Source: Methanomassiliicoccus sp. (GTDB taxonomy: Archaea > Thermoplasmatota > Thermoplasmata > Methanomassiliicoccales > Methanomassiliicoccaceae). From it: DNA of 64,000 nt. Below, piece after piece: positions 49,242 to 57,904 of the stretch. The translations under genes were made by a program, and so were the position numbers. Location of the stretch: the NCBI GenBank assembly GCA_012719175.1, contig JAAYAX010000008.1:62001-126000 (forward strand), given 5' to 3'. Every line of letters begins with the position of its first letter. The first letter of the stretch is position 1. The notes under the pieces are model-generated. The model did no database searches, was not told where the DNA came from, and was given only the letters and a program-made list of their open reading frames with translations.

Positions 49242-50767
49242 CCTTTCTTCAACTTCTCATTGGAGCCTGAGGCCTCCAGGAGCAGTGACAGGGCCTCGGC
49301 GTAACCCTCCCCCTTCTCCACCAGCAGCCTCTGGGCAAATGGTGCCAGGTAGGAGCCGAAGTCCATCTCCTCACGGGTGAACTGCCACGACCGCGACTGC
49401 CCCTCCCCCAGCGCGGTGAGGAATGCATAGGATACGGAACGTGTCTTGTGGTCGGAGCCCTTCCCCTTCTCCACCTGCCGCAGGGCTGCCTCTTTGCCTT
49501 CTGTCTTGGTGGTCCGGGCCACCCGGTCGGCCATGCTCCCTAATGGCCCCAGGCCCTCGAGCGCGGGAAGCTCCCCCTCGATACCCCGGTACCCTTCCAG
49601 CCGCTCCGCCTCCACCACCATCTGCGACGGCGTCAGCTCCGACCTCTCGGACAGCACACGCCTTACGATGTCCGGTGAGGCCACCGCGCCCAGGAGGTCC
49701 TCCTTGTGCTCTGACCACAGGTCCGAAAGCAGGTTCGCGGTCTGGTCCGTGCGGGAGAGCACGCAGACCTTCTTTGAGGATATCAGACCGGAGATGGCCT
49801 TCTTCTCCGCCTTGGTGCCGCGGAGGGCCGCCAGGAAGCGTTCCTTGTCCTTCCCATAGCAGGTGTCCCCGATCATGTAGACCTCCTGCTCCCGCTGCCG
49901 GACGGAGGCGGACCGGGCCTTGAACTGCTCCTCCAGAAGGGTAGTGTCGTTAAGCTCCGCCTTGAGGTACCTGTCCACCAGGTCCTTGGACAGCTGGTAC
50001 GCCTCCTTCACCCGGCAATCATCACAGGAGGAGGTGCACTTGAGATCGCTGATCACCTCAACAGCGAAATCGTCCGTGGGGTCCTCGGCGGCGATACGGC
50101 TGGCCAGGACGTGAACGGTGTTGATGTCCTTGACGCAGGAGGGGCACACTCTTACGGTCTGGCCCCCGCCTCTCCACGTTACCTTTATGCCCCGCCCCTC
50201 CTTCGCATGGGGGCAGTCATTGTTATCGTCCAGATCATACGGTAATAGGGACAGGACCTCCTCCACGTACTCGGCGGGAGGGCGCGGTCCATCCGGGGAG
50301 CAGATAGCCTCTTTCTCCGTGGAATAGATGTGCAATCCCCTCTTCTGCGCTGTGGACCAAAGCGCCAGGAGCCTCAGCTCGGGGTGGTCGAAGTGCTGCA
50401 CCCCAATCAGCTTGTCCCGGTCGACCTTTCCCCGCATGGCGAAGGAGACCTCTCCCATGGGCGTCTTGGTGGTGGCGAGATATGGCACCTTCCCGGCCAC
50501 GTGGAGGGAGATGGTGGCCGCATAGGCACGAACCAACTGGTCCCCCCAGTTCATGGAGAAGTCCAGCTTCTTGGGGTCCATGCGCCTGCTGGACACCTTT
50601 TCCATCTTCTCCACGGCCTTCTTCAGGTCGCAGCCCCGGCACTCCTTGGTGCACCGCGGCAGGAGGAGATGGGGGTCCTCTGCCAGCATTTTCGCTTTCT
50701 CCAACAGGTCCTTCTCGAGGGTCTTGGGGGTGGCCTTGGCCCCTCTGAACCTTGCACGCCTTCCCAT
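49238..50767 (-). CDS. Cysteine-rich protein of 509 aa, function unknown
   Basis: No family is recognised. Two Cx3Cx2C clusters stand out: Cys39, Cys43, Cys46 (CTKECRGC) and Cys244, Cys248, Cys251 (CTSSCDDC). Cys185 with His187 (DCPHAKEG) and the Cys208-Cys211 pair (CPSC) lie between them. These could bind zinc or iron-sulfur clusters. The C-terminal half, from about residue 270, is helical and charged, with repeated Glu/Lys/Arg stretches and no cysteines near the end. Codon use matches its neighbours. The 159-bp gap to the DUF835 gene carries divergent promoters. Confidence 0.75.
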   Translation of the reverse strand: MGRRARFRGAKATPKTLEKDLLEKAKMLAEDPHLLLPRCTKECRGCDLKKAVEKMEKVSSRRMDPKKLDFSMNWGDQLVRAYAATISLHVAGKVPYLATTKTPMGEVSFAMRGKVDRDKLIGVQHFDHPELRLLALWSTAQKRGLHIYSTEKEAICSPDGPRPPAEYVEEVLSLLPYDLDDNNDCPHAKEGRGIKVTWRGGGQTVRVCPSCVKDINTVHVLASRIAAEDPTDDFAVEVISDLKCTSSCDDCRVKEAYQLSKDLVDRYLKAELNDTTLLEEQFKARSASVRQREQEVYMIGDTCYGKDKERFLAALRGTKAEKKAISGLISSKKVCVLSRTDQTANLLSDLWSEHKEDLLGAVASPDIVRRVLSERSELTPSQMVVEAERLEGYRGIEGELPALEGLGPLGSMADRVARTTKTEGKEAALRQVEKGKGSDHKTRSVSYAFLTALGEGQSRSWQFTREEMDFGSYLAPFAQRLLVEKGEGYAEALSLLLEASGSNEKLKKG

Positions 50768-50926
50768 GCATTGCCTCTACGCCACCAGCGTTCTTAAGCC
50801 TTGGGTATGTTCCATTAGGGTCCAATAAACAAAAAACGAAGGTGTTCCAAGCGCTGGCTGGGACGATACTGGATTGTTTTGGAAGAACCTATTTATCCGC
50901 GTACTCCCTTGTAATGATGGGATGCA

Positions 50927-51667
50927 TTGCCGGAAGGGAGAGACTTCTATCGCGGTTTGGTCAAAGGATATGAGGTAGGGCTGAACAAGGCCTGGGACGA
51001 CCTCATCGGACTGACCACCAAGGGCTTCAGCCCTAGAGAGATCCAAGTGATGGCCAAGAGCAAGCGCCAGAACATAAATACGGCCGTCAGACAGCTGCGG
51101 TTGGAGATAGAGGAGGAGACCGGCTTTGACATGACCGGGAGGTCCTCCGTAAACCGGGCCAGCGGCAGCGTGGATAACGGCAATGCCTACCTCATCGAGG
51201 TCACCGCCATCACCCAGGCCCTGAGCGTAGTGAACGAGCTGACCTCCGACGGCACCGACGCGCTGTGCATCCTCAGGAGCTTCCCGGGCAATTTCCAGGG
51301 AATGATGAACAACTCAGTAGGCTGCGCCTGGCTCACAAAGTACGAGGGCACCAACTACGATTCCTTCCCCGTTTTCTCAGGTTCTGCCATGGAGAGCATG
51401 GTGACGGAGATACGCAACTTCATGAAGGAAGGGCCGGGGCGGATAGTCCTCTTGGAGGGCATCGAGTACCTCATAATCCAGAACGATCTGGTGAAGGTGC
51501 TGAAGTTCCTCCAGACCATCGTGGACCAGACCGTGCTGACAAAGGGCATCCTTCTCCTGGCCATCTATCCCCATGCCCTGGAGGACCGGGTCCTCAACAA
51601 CCTCCGCTGCAACATCGGTTCGGTTCTGCGAACCCGCTCACCGGGCGAGAACGATCTCAATCGATGA
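50927..51667 (+). CDS. DUF835 protein with N-terminal HTH-like region
   Basis: Residues about 155-215 ([26 protein letters not shown], then [15 protein letters not shown]) match DUF835, common in Thermoplasmatota and methanogens and often joined to signalling domains. The first 60 residues ([37 protein letters not shown]) look like a helical DNA-binding region. The start is a TTG at 50927 and no earlier in-frame start exists before a TGA stop. A TATA-like CCTATTTATCC lies near 50888-50898. A regulatory role is inferred. It overlaps convergent alba by 30 bases. Confidence 0.7.
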   Translation: MPEGRDFYRGLVKGYEVGLNKAWDDLIGLTTKGFSPREIQVMAKSKRQNINTAVRQLRLEIEEETGFDMTGRSSVNRASGSVDNGNAYLIEVTAITQALSVVNELTSDGTDALCILRSFPGNFQGMMNNSVGCAWLTKYEGTNYDSFPVFSGSAMESMVTEIRNFMKEGPGRIVLLEGIEYLIIQNDLVKVLKFLQTIVDQTVLTKGILLLAIYPHALEDRVLNNLRCNIGSVLRTRSPGENDLNR

Positions 51668-51937
51668 GACGTTGGTCCTCTCTCCCTGCTCCGAGACCAG
51701 GGCCTCGGTGCCGATTCGTACATCCTTAACGATAGCCTCCCTGATGAACCTATGGCGCACTATCTCCGCCACGTCCACGGCGCGGCTTATGGCCTTGCCC
51801 CGCGCACGGATGATGACCTCATCGGAGCCTGACTTGAACTGGGTGAGGACCGCGGTAACGTAGTCCATCGTATCCTTCCTGCCGATGAACACGATGTTGT
51901 CCTCGGCCATCCCTACACCGTTGCCCCGCTCGCTCAT
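51638..51937 (-). CDS. alba: Alba family DNA/RNA-binding chromatin protein
   Basis: A 99-residue Alba protein. [21 protein letters not shown] opens the fold, the [23 protein letters not shown] segment holds the nucleic-acid-binding lysine, and [13 protein letters not shown] and SSIEIVLAR close it. Alba coats DNA and RNA in many archaea. An internal ATG at 51910 is a second possible start. It is the last gene of a leftward set with an HTH_10 regulator and gdhA, and overlaps the convergent DUF835 gene by 30 bases. Confidence 0.93.
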   Translation of the reverse strand: MSERGNGVGMAEDNIVFIGRKDTMDYVTAVLTQFKSGSDEVIIRARGKAISRAVDVAEIVRHRFIREAIVKDVRIGTEALVSEQGERTNVSSIEIVLAR

Positions 51938-51962
51938 CCTTGCACCGACCTGATCTCCGTCA

Positions 51963-52601
51963 TCATAGCTGGCGGTGCTCGGTGAAGTACCTCATCATGA
52001 TGCGCCTCTGCCCCTTGCGGAGGATCTCGGAGAGAGTGGAGGTGGAGATGTCGAACATCTTCGCCAGCTCGCGAAGGCCGATGCGGCGGGGGAAGTCGAA
52101 GTACCCACGCTCGAACGCCATGCGCGTGATCTGTTCCTGCCTCAGCGTGAGATCGTCGGTATCGGATATCTGGGTCAGCTTCACCAGCTTGGGCGAGGCG
52201 TTTATGCGCTTAAGGTTCTCGATAAGGTCCTGCAGAGCCTTCTTCTGGGTGACCAACATGGTCCAGCTCAATCGCCCGTCCTTTGTGGTGGTGGAGCGGG
52301 TGAGGAAGCATTCCGTGCCTGCCAACAGCCGGCAGGCCATACATTGGTTGGTGGAAAAAACGGCCAAGGCCTTGCTCTTGTCGATGGCGCTTATATCAAC
52401 GTTGAATATGTTGGGGTTGTTGCGAACCTGATCGATGACCTTGGGCAGATCCTCCTCGTTCTCAACCTCGATCTGGACCAGGTCTCTGACCTCAGACTGG
52501 AGGGCCTTGGAGTCGATGATCTTTATGACCGATGGGTAGGCCTCGACTATGTCGGTGATCCAGTTGTCTGGCATATCCAGGGAGACTATCGCTTCCATCA
52601 T
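51963..52601 (-). CDS. HTH_10 (Bat-type) transcriptional regulator
   Basis: The C-terminal 60 residues ([23 protein letters not shown], then [28 protein letters not shown]) are the HTH_10 domain of bacterio-opsin-activator-like regulators. The N-terminal 110 residues, with [13 protein letters not shown] bearing three cysteines (Cys-x2-Cys ... Cys), may sense a ligand, redox state or metal. ATG 52601 is preferred; TTG 52610 is in frame. It lies 23 bases from gdhA, so control of glutamate dehydrogenase is a fair guess. Confidence 0.82.
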   Translation of the reverse strand: MMEAIVSLDMPDNWITDIVEAYPSVIKIIDSKALQSEVRDLVQIEVENEEDLPKVIDQVRNNPNIFNVDISAIDKSKALAVFSTNQCMACRLLAGTECFLTRSTTTKDGRLSWTMLVTQKKALQDLIENLKRINASPKLVKLTQISDTDDLTLRQEQITRMAFERGYFDFPRRIGLRELAKMFDISTSTLSEILRKGQRRIMMRYFTEHRQL

Positions 52602-52624
52602 GTTACTCAATTACGGACATAGGT

Positions 52625-53875
52625 TCAGGGGTATATCCCCCTTAGCTCCATCGCGGTCACGACCTCCCGCACCGCTAGCAAATAGGCCGCGGACCTCATA
52701 TCAGTGCCCTCGTTCAGGGAGCTGGTCAGAACTCGTCCAAAGGCCGAGGTCATTGTCCGGTCCAGCCGCTGGTTGACCTCGGAGCGGGTCCAGAACTGAT
52801 ACTGCAGGTCCTGCACCCACTCAAAGTAGGATGCGGTGGCCCCTCCCGCGTTCGCGAGAACATCGGGTATAAGCATACATCCCTTCTCGAAGAGTATCCT
52901 GTCGGCCTCGGGCAGCGTGGGGCCGTTGGCCCCTTCGACCACCAGGCTCGCCTTGATCTCATCGGCGTTTTGCTCGGTTATCACCTCTCCCAATGCCGCA
53001 GGTACCAGGACCGTGCATTCCAGCTCCAGCAGCTCCTCGTTGGTGATGTTGGTCGCGGAGGGGAGGTCCATCACGGAGCCGGTGGCCTCCTTGTGTTCGG
53101 TCACCTTCTTGATGTCCAGCCCCGAAGGGTCGTAGATGCCGCCGGTGGAGTCGGATACGGCCAGCACCTTCATGCCTAGTTCATCCCGCAGAAGGCGGGC
53201 GGCGTTCCTTCCTACGTTGCCGAAGCCCTGCACGGCCACGGTGGAGCCCTGAGGTGAGAGCTTTCGGGAACGCAGGGCCTCTCGGAGGCAGTTCATGAGA
53301 CCGCGTGACGTCGCCTCCTCCCGGCCCTCCGAGCCGCCCAGGGAGACAGGCTTGCCAGTGACCACCGCGGGGACGGAATGGCCTACGTTGGCGGAGTAGG
53401 CATCCATGATCCAGGACATGGTCTGGGCGTTGGTGTAAACATCTGGCGCGGGGATATCCACGTGCGGGCCTATCACCGGCGACAGCTCCCATGCGAAACG
53501 CCTGGTCATGCGCTCCAACTCCGACCTGCTAAGTTGCTTGGGGTCGCACATCACTCCCCCTTTGGCCCCTCCGAAGGGTATGCCCACCACCGCGCACTTC
53601 CACGTCATCCACATGGCCAGTGCCCTCATCTCCTCCAGGGAGACGGTGGGATGGTATCGTATCCCTCCCTTGTAGGGGCCCCTGGCGTTGTTGTGCTGCA
53701 CCCGGTAACCGGTGAAGACCCTTAGCGAGCCGTCATCCATCTTCACAGGGAAGTTGATCACAAGCTCCCGCCGTGACCTCACCAGGATATCCACGGTACC
53801 TTCATCGAGCTTCAATGCAGTAGCCGCACTCCTTACCTGGTCGACCGCTACCTGATACGGGTTGGACCTGCTCAT
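52625..53875 (-). CDS. gdhA: Glutamate dehydrogenase
   Basis: Interconverts glutamate with 2-oxoglutarate and ammonia. The active lysine is in VGIPFGGAKGGVMCDP, with KGGIRYHP for substrate binding and VQGFGNVGRNAARLL for the nucleotide. The start at 53875 gives 416 residues, the family norm; the frame extends upstream to 53938 but those residues lie beyond a TATA element at 53904-53909. A 7-bp inverted repeat flanks this shared element. NAD versus NADP preference cannot be read. Together with glutamate synthase it gives two glutamate routes in the window. Confidence 0.95.
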   Translation of the reverse strand: MSRSNPYQVAVDQVRSAATALKLDEGTVDILVRSRRELVINFPVKMDDGSLRVFTGYRVQHNNARGPYKGGIRYHPTVSLEEMRALAMWMTWKCAVVGIPFGGAKGGVMCDPKQLSRSELERMTRRFAWELSPVIGPHVDIPAPDVYTNAQTMSWIMDAYSANVGHSVPAVVTGKPVSLGGSEGREEATSRGLMNCLREALRSRKLSPQGSTVAVQGFGNVGRNAARLLRDELGMKVLAVSDSTGGIYDPSGLDIKKVTEHKEATGSVMDLPSATNITNEELLELECTVLVPAALGEVITEQNADEIKASLVVEGANGPTLPEADRILFEKGCMLIPDVLANAGGATASYFEWVQDLQYQFWTRSEVNQRLDRTMTSAFGRVLTSSLNEGTDMRSAAYLLAVREVVTAMELRGIYP

Positions 53876-53891
53876 CGTGTGCACCTTTTCC

Positions 53892-53926
53892 ACATGGACG
53901 TGGTTATATGGTTCTAACTTCCATGT
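53892..53926. promoter_or_regulatory. Shared TATA box of gdhA and polX flanked by inverted repeats
   Basis: TTATAT (53904-53909) is about 31 bp from the gdhA ATG on the left, which leaves a very short leader. Perfect arms ACATGGA (53892-53898) and TCCATGT (53920-53926) surround it. The arrangement resembles the nob1 divergent promoter. Rightward use for polX is possible (start near 53931). Confidence 0.4.
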
Positions 53927-53968
53927 TGCTACGCCCACTAACTAATGACTATTGGTGAAGGTACCTAT

Positions 53969-55681
53969 ATGAACAACGCGGAGATCGCCGACCTGCTCCA
54001 CGAGTTCGCTGACCTGATGGACCTGAAGGGGGATGTCTTCAAGCGAAACGCTTATCGGCGTGCCGCGCAGAACGTCCTGGAGCTCGACGGGGACATCACG
54101 TCATACTACCGGGAGGGAAGGCTGGAAAGCATCCCCGGGGTCGGGGAGTCCATCGCCAAGAAGATCGCCGAGGTCCTCGAGACCGGAAGATCACCGGAGC
54201 TGGAGGACCTCCAAGCGCAGTATCCTCCGGGACTGATCGAGCTTACCCAGGTGCCGGACCTCGGCCCCAAGAAGGCCCTGAGGCTGTACAGGGAGCTGGG
54301 TATACAGGACCTGGCGGGACTAAAGCAGGCGGCGCTGGAGCACCGCATCCGCCGGCTGGAGGGGTTCGGCGAGAGGTCCGAGAAGAAGATCCTGCAGGGC
54401 ATCGAGCTGGTCGAGCGGAATAGCGGCCGCATGCTGCTGGGTGACGCCCTCCCCATCGGCCTGGCGGTGGAATCCTACCTCAGGCAGAACGGCATCGAGC
54501 ATGTAAGCGTGGCCGGCAGCCTCCGCCGTAGGAAGGAGACCATAGGTGACATCGACATCGTCGTGGGCAGCGACCTTCCCCTCGAGGCCATGAGGCTATT
54601 CGCATCCTACCCGCGGCGGGATGCGGTGATACTGCAGGGGCCCACGCGTTCCAGCATTCGCCTCGAGGACGGGACACAGGTGGACCTGCGGGTAGTGCCC
54701 ATTTCCGACTACGGCGCCACCCTCTTGTACTTCACCGGCTCCAAGGAGCATACCGTGGAGCTGCGGAGGATGGCCATCCAGATGGGGTACAAGCTCAACG
54801 AGTACGGGCTCTTCCGCAAGGACGATGGCTCGGTGGTGGCAAGGGAGGAGAAGGACATATACCGAGCTCTGGGGCTGGACCTGGTCCCTCCGGAGTTGCG
54901 GGAGATGAGGGGGGAGATAGAGGCAGCGAAGGACGGCCGGCTCCCGGACCTCCTGAGGTCCGAGGACGTCCGCGGAGACCTCCACGTGCACACCGTGATG
55001 AGCGACGGTCATGCCACCATGCGTCAGCTGGCCCAGGAGGCCAAGCGGCTAGGGTACGAGTACTTAGGCCTCACCGACCATAGCTCGTCCCTGCGAATCG
55101 CCCATGGCCTGAGCGCAGAGGACCTCCTGGACTCGGTGGAAGAGGCACGCCAGGTGTCGGAGGAGGAGGGCATTGTGGTACTGCGTGGCTCCGAGGTGGA
55201 CATACTTGAGGACGGATCGCTGGATTACCCTCGGGAGGTCCTGTCCCAGCTGGACTTCGTGATCGCCTCGGTGCATTCCCTCTTCCATATGCCTGAGGAG
55301 GAGATGACGGAACGTGTCCTCCGGGCTATTAGCGATCCAGAGGTGAACATTCTGGGCCATCCCACGGGAAGGCTCCTCGGGCGCAGGGAGGCTTACAAGA
55401 TCGACCTGGAGCGCGTGATGGAACATGCTCACCATCAGGGTGTGGCCCTGGAGCTGAACGGATATCCGTACCGGCTGGACCTCAACGACCTGAACAGCAG
55501 GAAGGCCAAAGAGCGCGGGGTGAAGCTCTCCATCGGCACGGACGCCCACGCCCTGGAGGACCTGAACCATATGTCACTGGCAGTGGGGACGGCACGAAGG
55601 GGATGGTTGGAGAAGCAGGATGTGATCAACACCCTCTCCCTGGCCCAGATCAGAAGGTTCTTCGAAAGAGGCAGCAGCTAA
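53969..55681 (+). CDS. polX: Family X DNA polymerase with PHP domain (PolX)
   Basis: The N-terminal 8-kDa-type region and HhH motifs (SIPGVGESIAKKI, VPDLGPKKALRL, LEGFGERSEKKI) are followed by the palm with GDIDIVVG and a later VDLRVV. The C-terminal PHP domain starts DLHVHTVMSDGHATM and ends with IGTDAHAL. PolX fills gaps in DNA repair; the PHP domain often gives a 3'-5' exonuclease activity. ATG 53969 is preferred because GGTGAAGGT lies upstream; ATG 53945 is in frame. It gives 570 residues. The next gene starts five bases after its stop. Confidence 0.9.
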   Translation: MNNAEIADLLHEFADLMDLKGDVFKRNAYRRAAQNVLELDGDITSYYREGRLESIPGVGESIAKKIAEVLETGRSPELEDLQAQYPPGLIELTQVPDLGPKKALRLYRELGIQDLAGLKQAALEHRIRRLEGFGERSEKKILQGIELVERNSGRMLLGDALPIGLAVESYLRQNGIEHVSVAGSLRRRKETIGDIDIVVGSDLPLEAMRLFASYPRRDAVILQGPTRSSIRLEDGTQVDLRVVPISDYGATLLYFTGSKEHTVELRRMAIQMGYKLNEYGLFRKDDGSVVAREEKDIYRALGLDLVPPELREMRGEIEAAKDGRLPDLLRSEDVRGDLHVHTVMSDGHATMRQLAQEAKRLGYEYLGLTDHSSSLRIAHGLSAEDLLDSVEEARQVSEEEGIVVLRGSEVDILEDGSLDYPREVLSQLDFVIASVHSLFHMPEEEMTERVLRAISDPEVNILGHPTGRLLGRREAYKIDLERVMEHAHHQGVALELNGYPYRLDLNDLNSRKAKERGVKLSIGTDAHALEDLNHMSLAVGTARRGWLEKQDVINTLSLAQIRRFFERGSS

Positions 55682-55686
55682 ACTAT

Positions 55687-56661
55687 ATGTCATGCCGAGT
55701 GTTTAGTGTGGACCGGGACGGTGAAGCGTTGGGTGTGATCGAGATAGCTGATTCCATCAAGAGCATGGAGATCAGGGGTGCGGGGCTGATCGCCAGGAGC
55801 GCGGCGGAGGCGCTGAGGCAACAGGCCGAGGAGTACCGGGGAGAGGACGTGGAGGAGCTGCGGAGGCGCCTCGAGCAGGGGCGTAGGTCGCTGATAGACT
55901 CCCGTCCCACCGCCATATCGCTGTGGAACGCGGTCCAGGCCACCCTCCGGGGGGCATCCCGGGCGAGGGACGCGGAGGAGCTAAGGTCCCTGGTGATCTC
56001 CAACGCCGAACGGTTCATCGAGCGCTCCGGGAAGGCCGTGGAGACCATCGGGAGAATAGGCTCCCACCGCATCAGGTCAGGGATGACGGTCCTCACCCAC
56101 TGCAACAGCAAAGCCGCCCTGGGGGTCATCAAGGCGGCGCACGCCCAAGGCAAGGACATAAACGTTTATGCGACGGAGTCCCGCCCCTGGAGGCAGGGGC
56201 TGCTGACCGTGAGGGACCTGTCCGAGGCGGGCATCGGCTCCACTCTCATAATCGACAGCGCCGTGCGCTGGATCATGAAGGAGGTGGACGTCGTGGTGGT
56301 GGGAGCGGACACCATCTGCTCCAACGGAGCCTTGATCAACAAGATAGGTACCTCCCAGGTGGCGCTGGCGGCGGACGAGGCGAGGGTGCCTTTCATCGTG
56401 TGCGCGGAGACCTACAAGTTCTCTCCCAAGACCGTACTGGGAGAGATGGTGGAGATCGAGGAGCGGGATGCCAATGAGATCATCGATCCGCGGCAGCTGC
56501 CGGCCGGGGTCAAGGTCAGGAACCCAGTGTTCGATTCCACCCCGGCGGAGCACATAGATTCCATCGTCACGGAGATAGGTCTGATCTCGCCATACGCCGC
56601 ATACGAGGTCATCGTGAAGGAGCTGGGACAAGAGTCCATATTTGAGGCTAACGAGGAATGA
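55687..56661 (+). CDS. Ribose-1,5-bisphosphate isomerase (e2b2/eIF2B-alpha family)
   Basis: Converts ribose 1,5-bisphosphate to ribulose 1,5-bisphosphate in the archaeal AMP pathway. Family marks are GMTVLTHCNSKAALGV near 135-150, VYATESRPWRQG, VVVGADTICSNGALINKIGT and FSPKTVLGEMVEIEERD. ATG 55687 gives 324 residues, as in characterised members, and lies five bases after the polX stop. Its own stop overlaps the RuBisCO start by four bases. The neighbouring genes make the isomerase call stronger than the alternatives (methylthioribose-1-phosphate isomerase, eIF2B). Confidence 0.92.
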   Translation: MSCRVFSVDRDGEALGVIEIADSIKSMEIRGAGLIARSAAEALRQQAEEYRGEDVEELRRRLEQGRRSLIDSRPTAISLWNAVQATLRGASRARDAEELRSLVISNAERFIERSGKAVETIGRIGSHRIRSGMTVLTHCNSKAALGVIKAAHAQGKDINVYATESRPWRQGLLTVRDLSEAGIGSTLIIDSAVRWIMKEVDVVVVGADTICSNGALINKIGTSQVALAADEARVPFIVCAETYKFSPKTVLGEMVEIEERDANEIIDPRQLPAGVKVRNPVFDSTPAEHIDSIVTEIGLISPYAAYEVIVKELGQESIFEANEE

Positions 56662-57902
56662 AAATGGAGTATTCGGAGAAGTACCTGCACCTGGGGGAGA
56701 CAGTGGACCCCGATGCCTACGTCATATGCAAATACAAGATCGTGACCGACATGGACATCAGGCTGGCAGCCGCTGCCGTGGCCACCGAGCAGTCCACGGG
56801 CACGTGGACCGGGATCTCCACCCTCAACGATGAGATCTTCGAGCGGTACCACGGACGCGTCACGGACATCGACGGCAACGTGGCCACCATAGCCTACCCC
56901 GAGGAGGATTTCTCCCTGGACATCGGCGGGGTGCCCCAGGTTCTGAGCGTCATCGCCGGGAACCTTTTCGGCCTGGAGGGGTTGAAGGGCGTACGCCTGG
57001 AGGACGTGGAGTTCCCCAGGAGCATGTTGAGCGAGTTCAAGGGTCCCAAGTATGGCATCCCCGGGCTGAGGAGCGCCCTGAAGAGGCCGAAGAAGCCGCT
57101 GGTGGGAACCATCGTCAAGCCGAAGATAGGCCTGCCGCCTCAGGGCATGGCCGATTACATCTACGAAGCGGGCATGGGCGGCCTCACCAACGGCAAGGAC
57201 GATGAGACCCTGTCGAACCAGAGGTTCTGTCCCCTGGAGGACCGGGTGGTGGCCATCGCCGAGGCCATAGACCGGGTGCGGTCCCAGACGGGGAACGAGA
57301 TGATGCACGCCATAAATGTCTCCACCCGGGGGGACCAGATACTGGAGGTCGCCGATCGGGCGCAGGAGCTGGGAGCCACCGAGCTGATGGTGGACGTCAT
57401 CACCTGCGGTTTTGCCGCGGTCCAGGTGCTGGCCGAGGACCCGTCGATCAAGCTGCCCATCCATGTTCACCGCACCATGCACGGCGCCATAACACGCAAC
57501 AAGGACCTGGGCGTCTCCATGCAGGTGTTCTCCAAGCTCGTCCGAATGTGCGGGGGCGACGCCCTTCATGTGGGCACCTTCGGCGTGGGCAAGATGAAAG
57601 GAACGTCCACCGAGGACCTTGCCAACCAGCGCGCGTGCGTCGGCCCGGAGCTGCCATACGAGAAGGTCATGCCAGTATGCTCTGGAGGGATGCATCCCGC
57701 GCTCATAGAGCCACTGATGAAGATAACCGGTCCTGATGTGCAGATACAGGCGGGCGGGGGCGTCGCTGGTCACCCTGGAGGGGTGCGGGGCGGGGCCCGG
57801 GCCATGGCCCAGGCGGTCGATGCCGCTTACGAGGGCATCCCGTTCTCGGTATACTCTCAGGACCATGAGGAGCTCAGGGAAGCGATAAACAAGTGGGGAT
57901 AG
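56658..57902 (+). CDS. rbcL: Form III ribulose-1,5-bisphosphate carboxylase large subunit
   Basis: Adds CO2 to ribulose 1,5-bisphosphate giving two 3-phosphoglycerates. Catalytic residues line up: Glu44 (EQSTGTW), Asn102, Lys154 (IVKPKIGL), the carbamylated Lys180 with Asp182 and Glu183 (KDDE), His271 and Arg272 (HRTMH), loop-6 Lys312 in GTFGVGKMKG, and Ser342. The loop-6 form with an extra residue is typical of archaeal form III. The residues before the carbamate lysine, GGLTNGKDDE, differ from the common GGxDxxKDDE. Length is 414. Its ATG overlaps the isomerase stop, and AMP phosphorylase follows after two bases. It ends in TAG. Confidence 0.93.
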   Translation: MKMEYSEKYLHLGETVDPDAYVICKYKIVTDMDIRLAAAAVATEQSTGTWTGISTLNDEIFERYHGRVTDIDGNVATIAYPEEDFSLDIGGVPQVLSVIAGNLFGLEGLKGVRLEDVEFPRSMLSEFKGPKYGIPGLRSALKRPKKPLVGTIVKPKIGLPPQGMADYIYEAGMGGLTNGKDDETLSNQRFCPLEDRVVAIAEAIDRVRSQTGNEMMHAINVSTRGDQILEVADRAQELGATELMVDVITCGFAAVQVLAEDPSIKLPIHVHRTMHGAITRNKDLGVSMQVFSKLVRMCGGDALHVGTFGVGKMKGTSTEDLANQRACVGPELPYEKVMPVCSGGMHPALIEPLMKITGPDVQIQAGGGVAGHPGGVRGGARAMAQAVDAAYEGIPFSVYSQDHEELREAINKWG

Positions 57903-57904
57903 AA

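Noticed and set aside
56412-57866. A 484-codon open frame antisense to RuBisCO and the isomerase
   Set aside because: Composition is Gly/His/Leu-rich with no family signature, and the opposite strand encodes two proteins with complete catalytic residues. It is a product of GC-rich codon bias.
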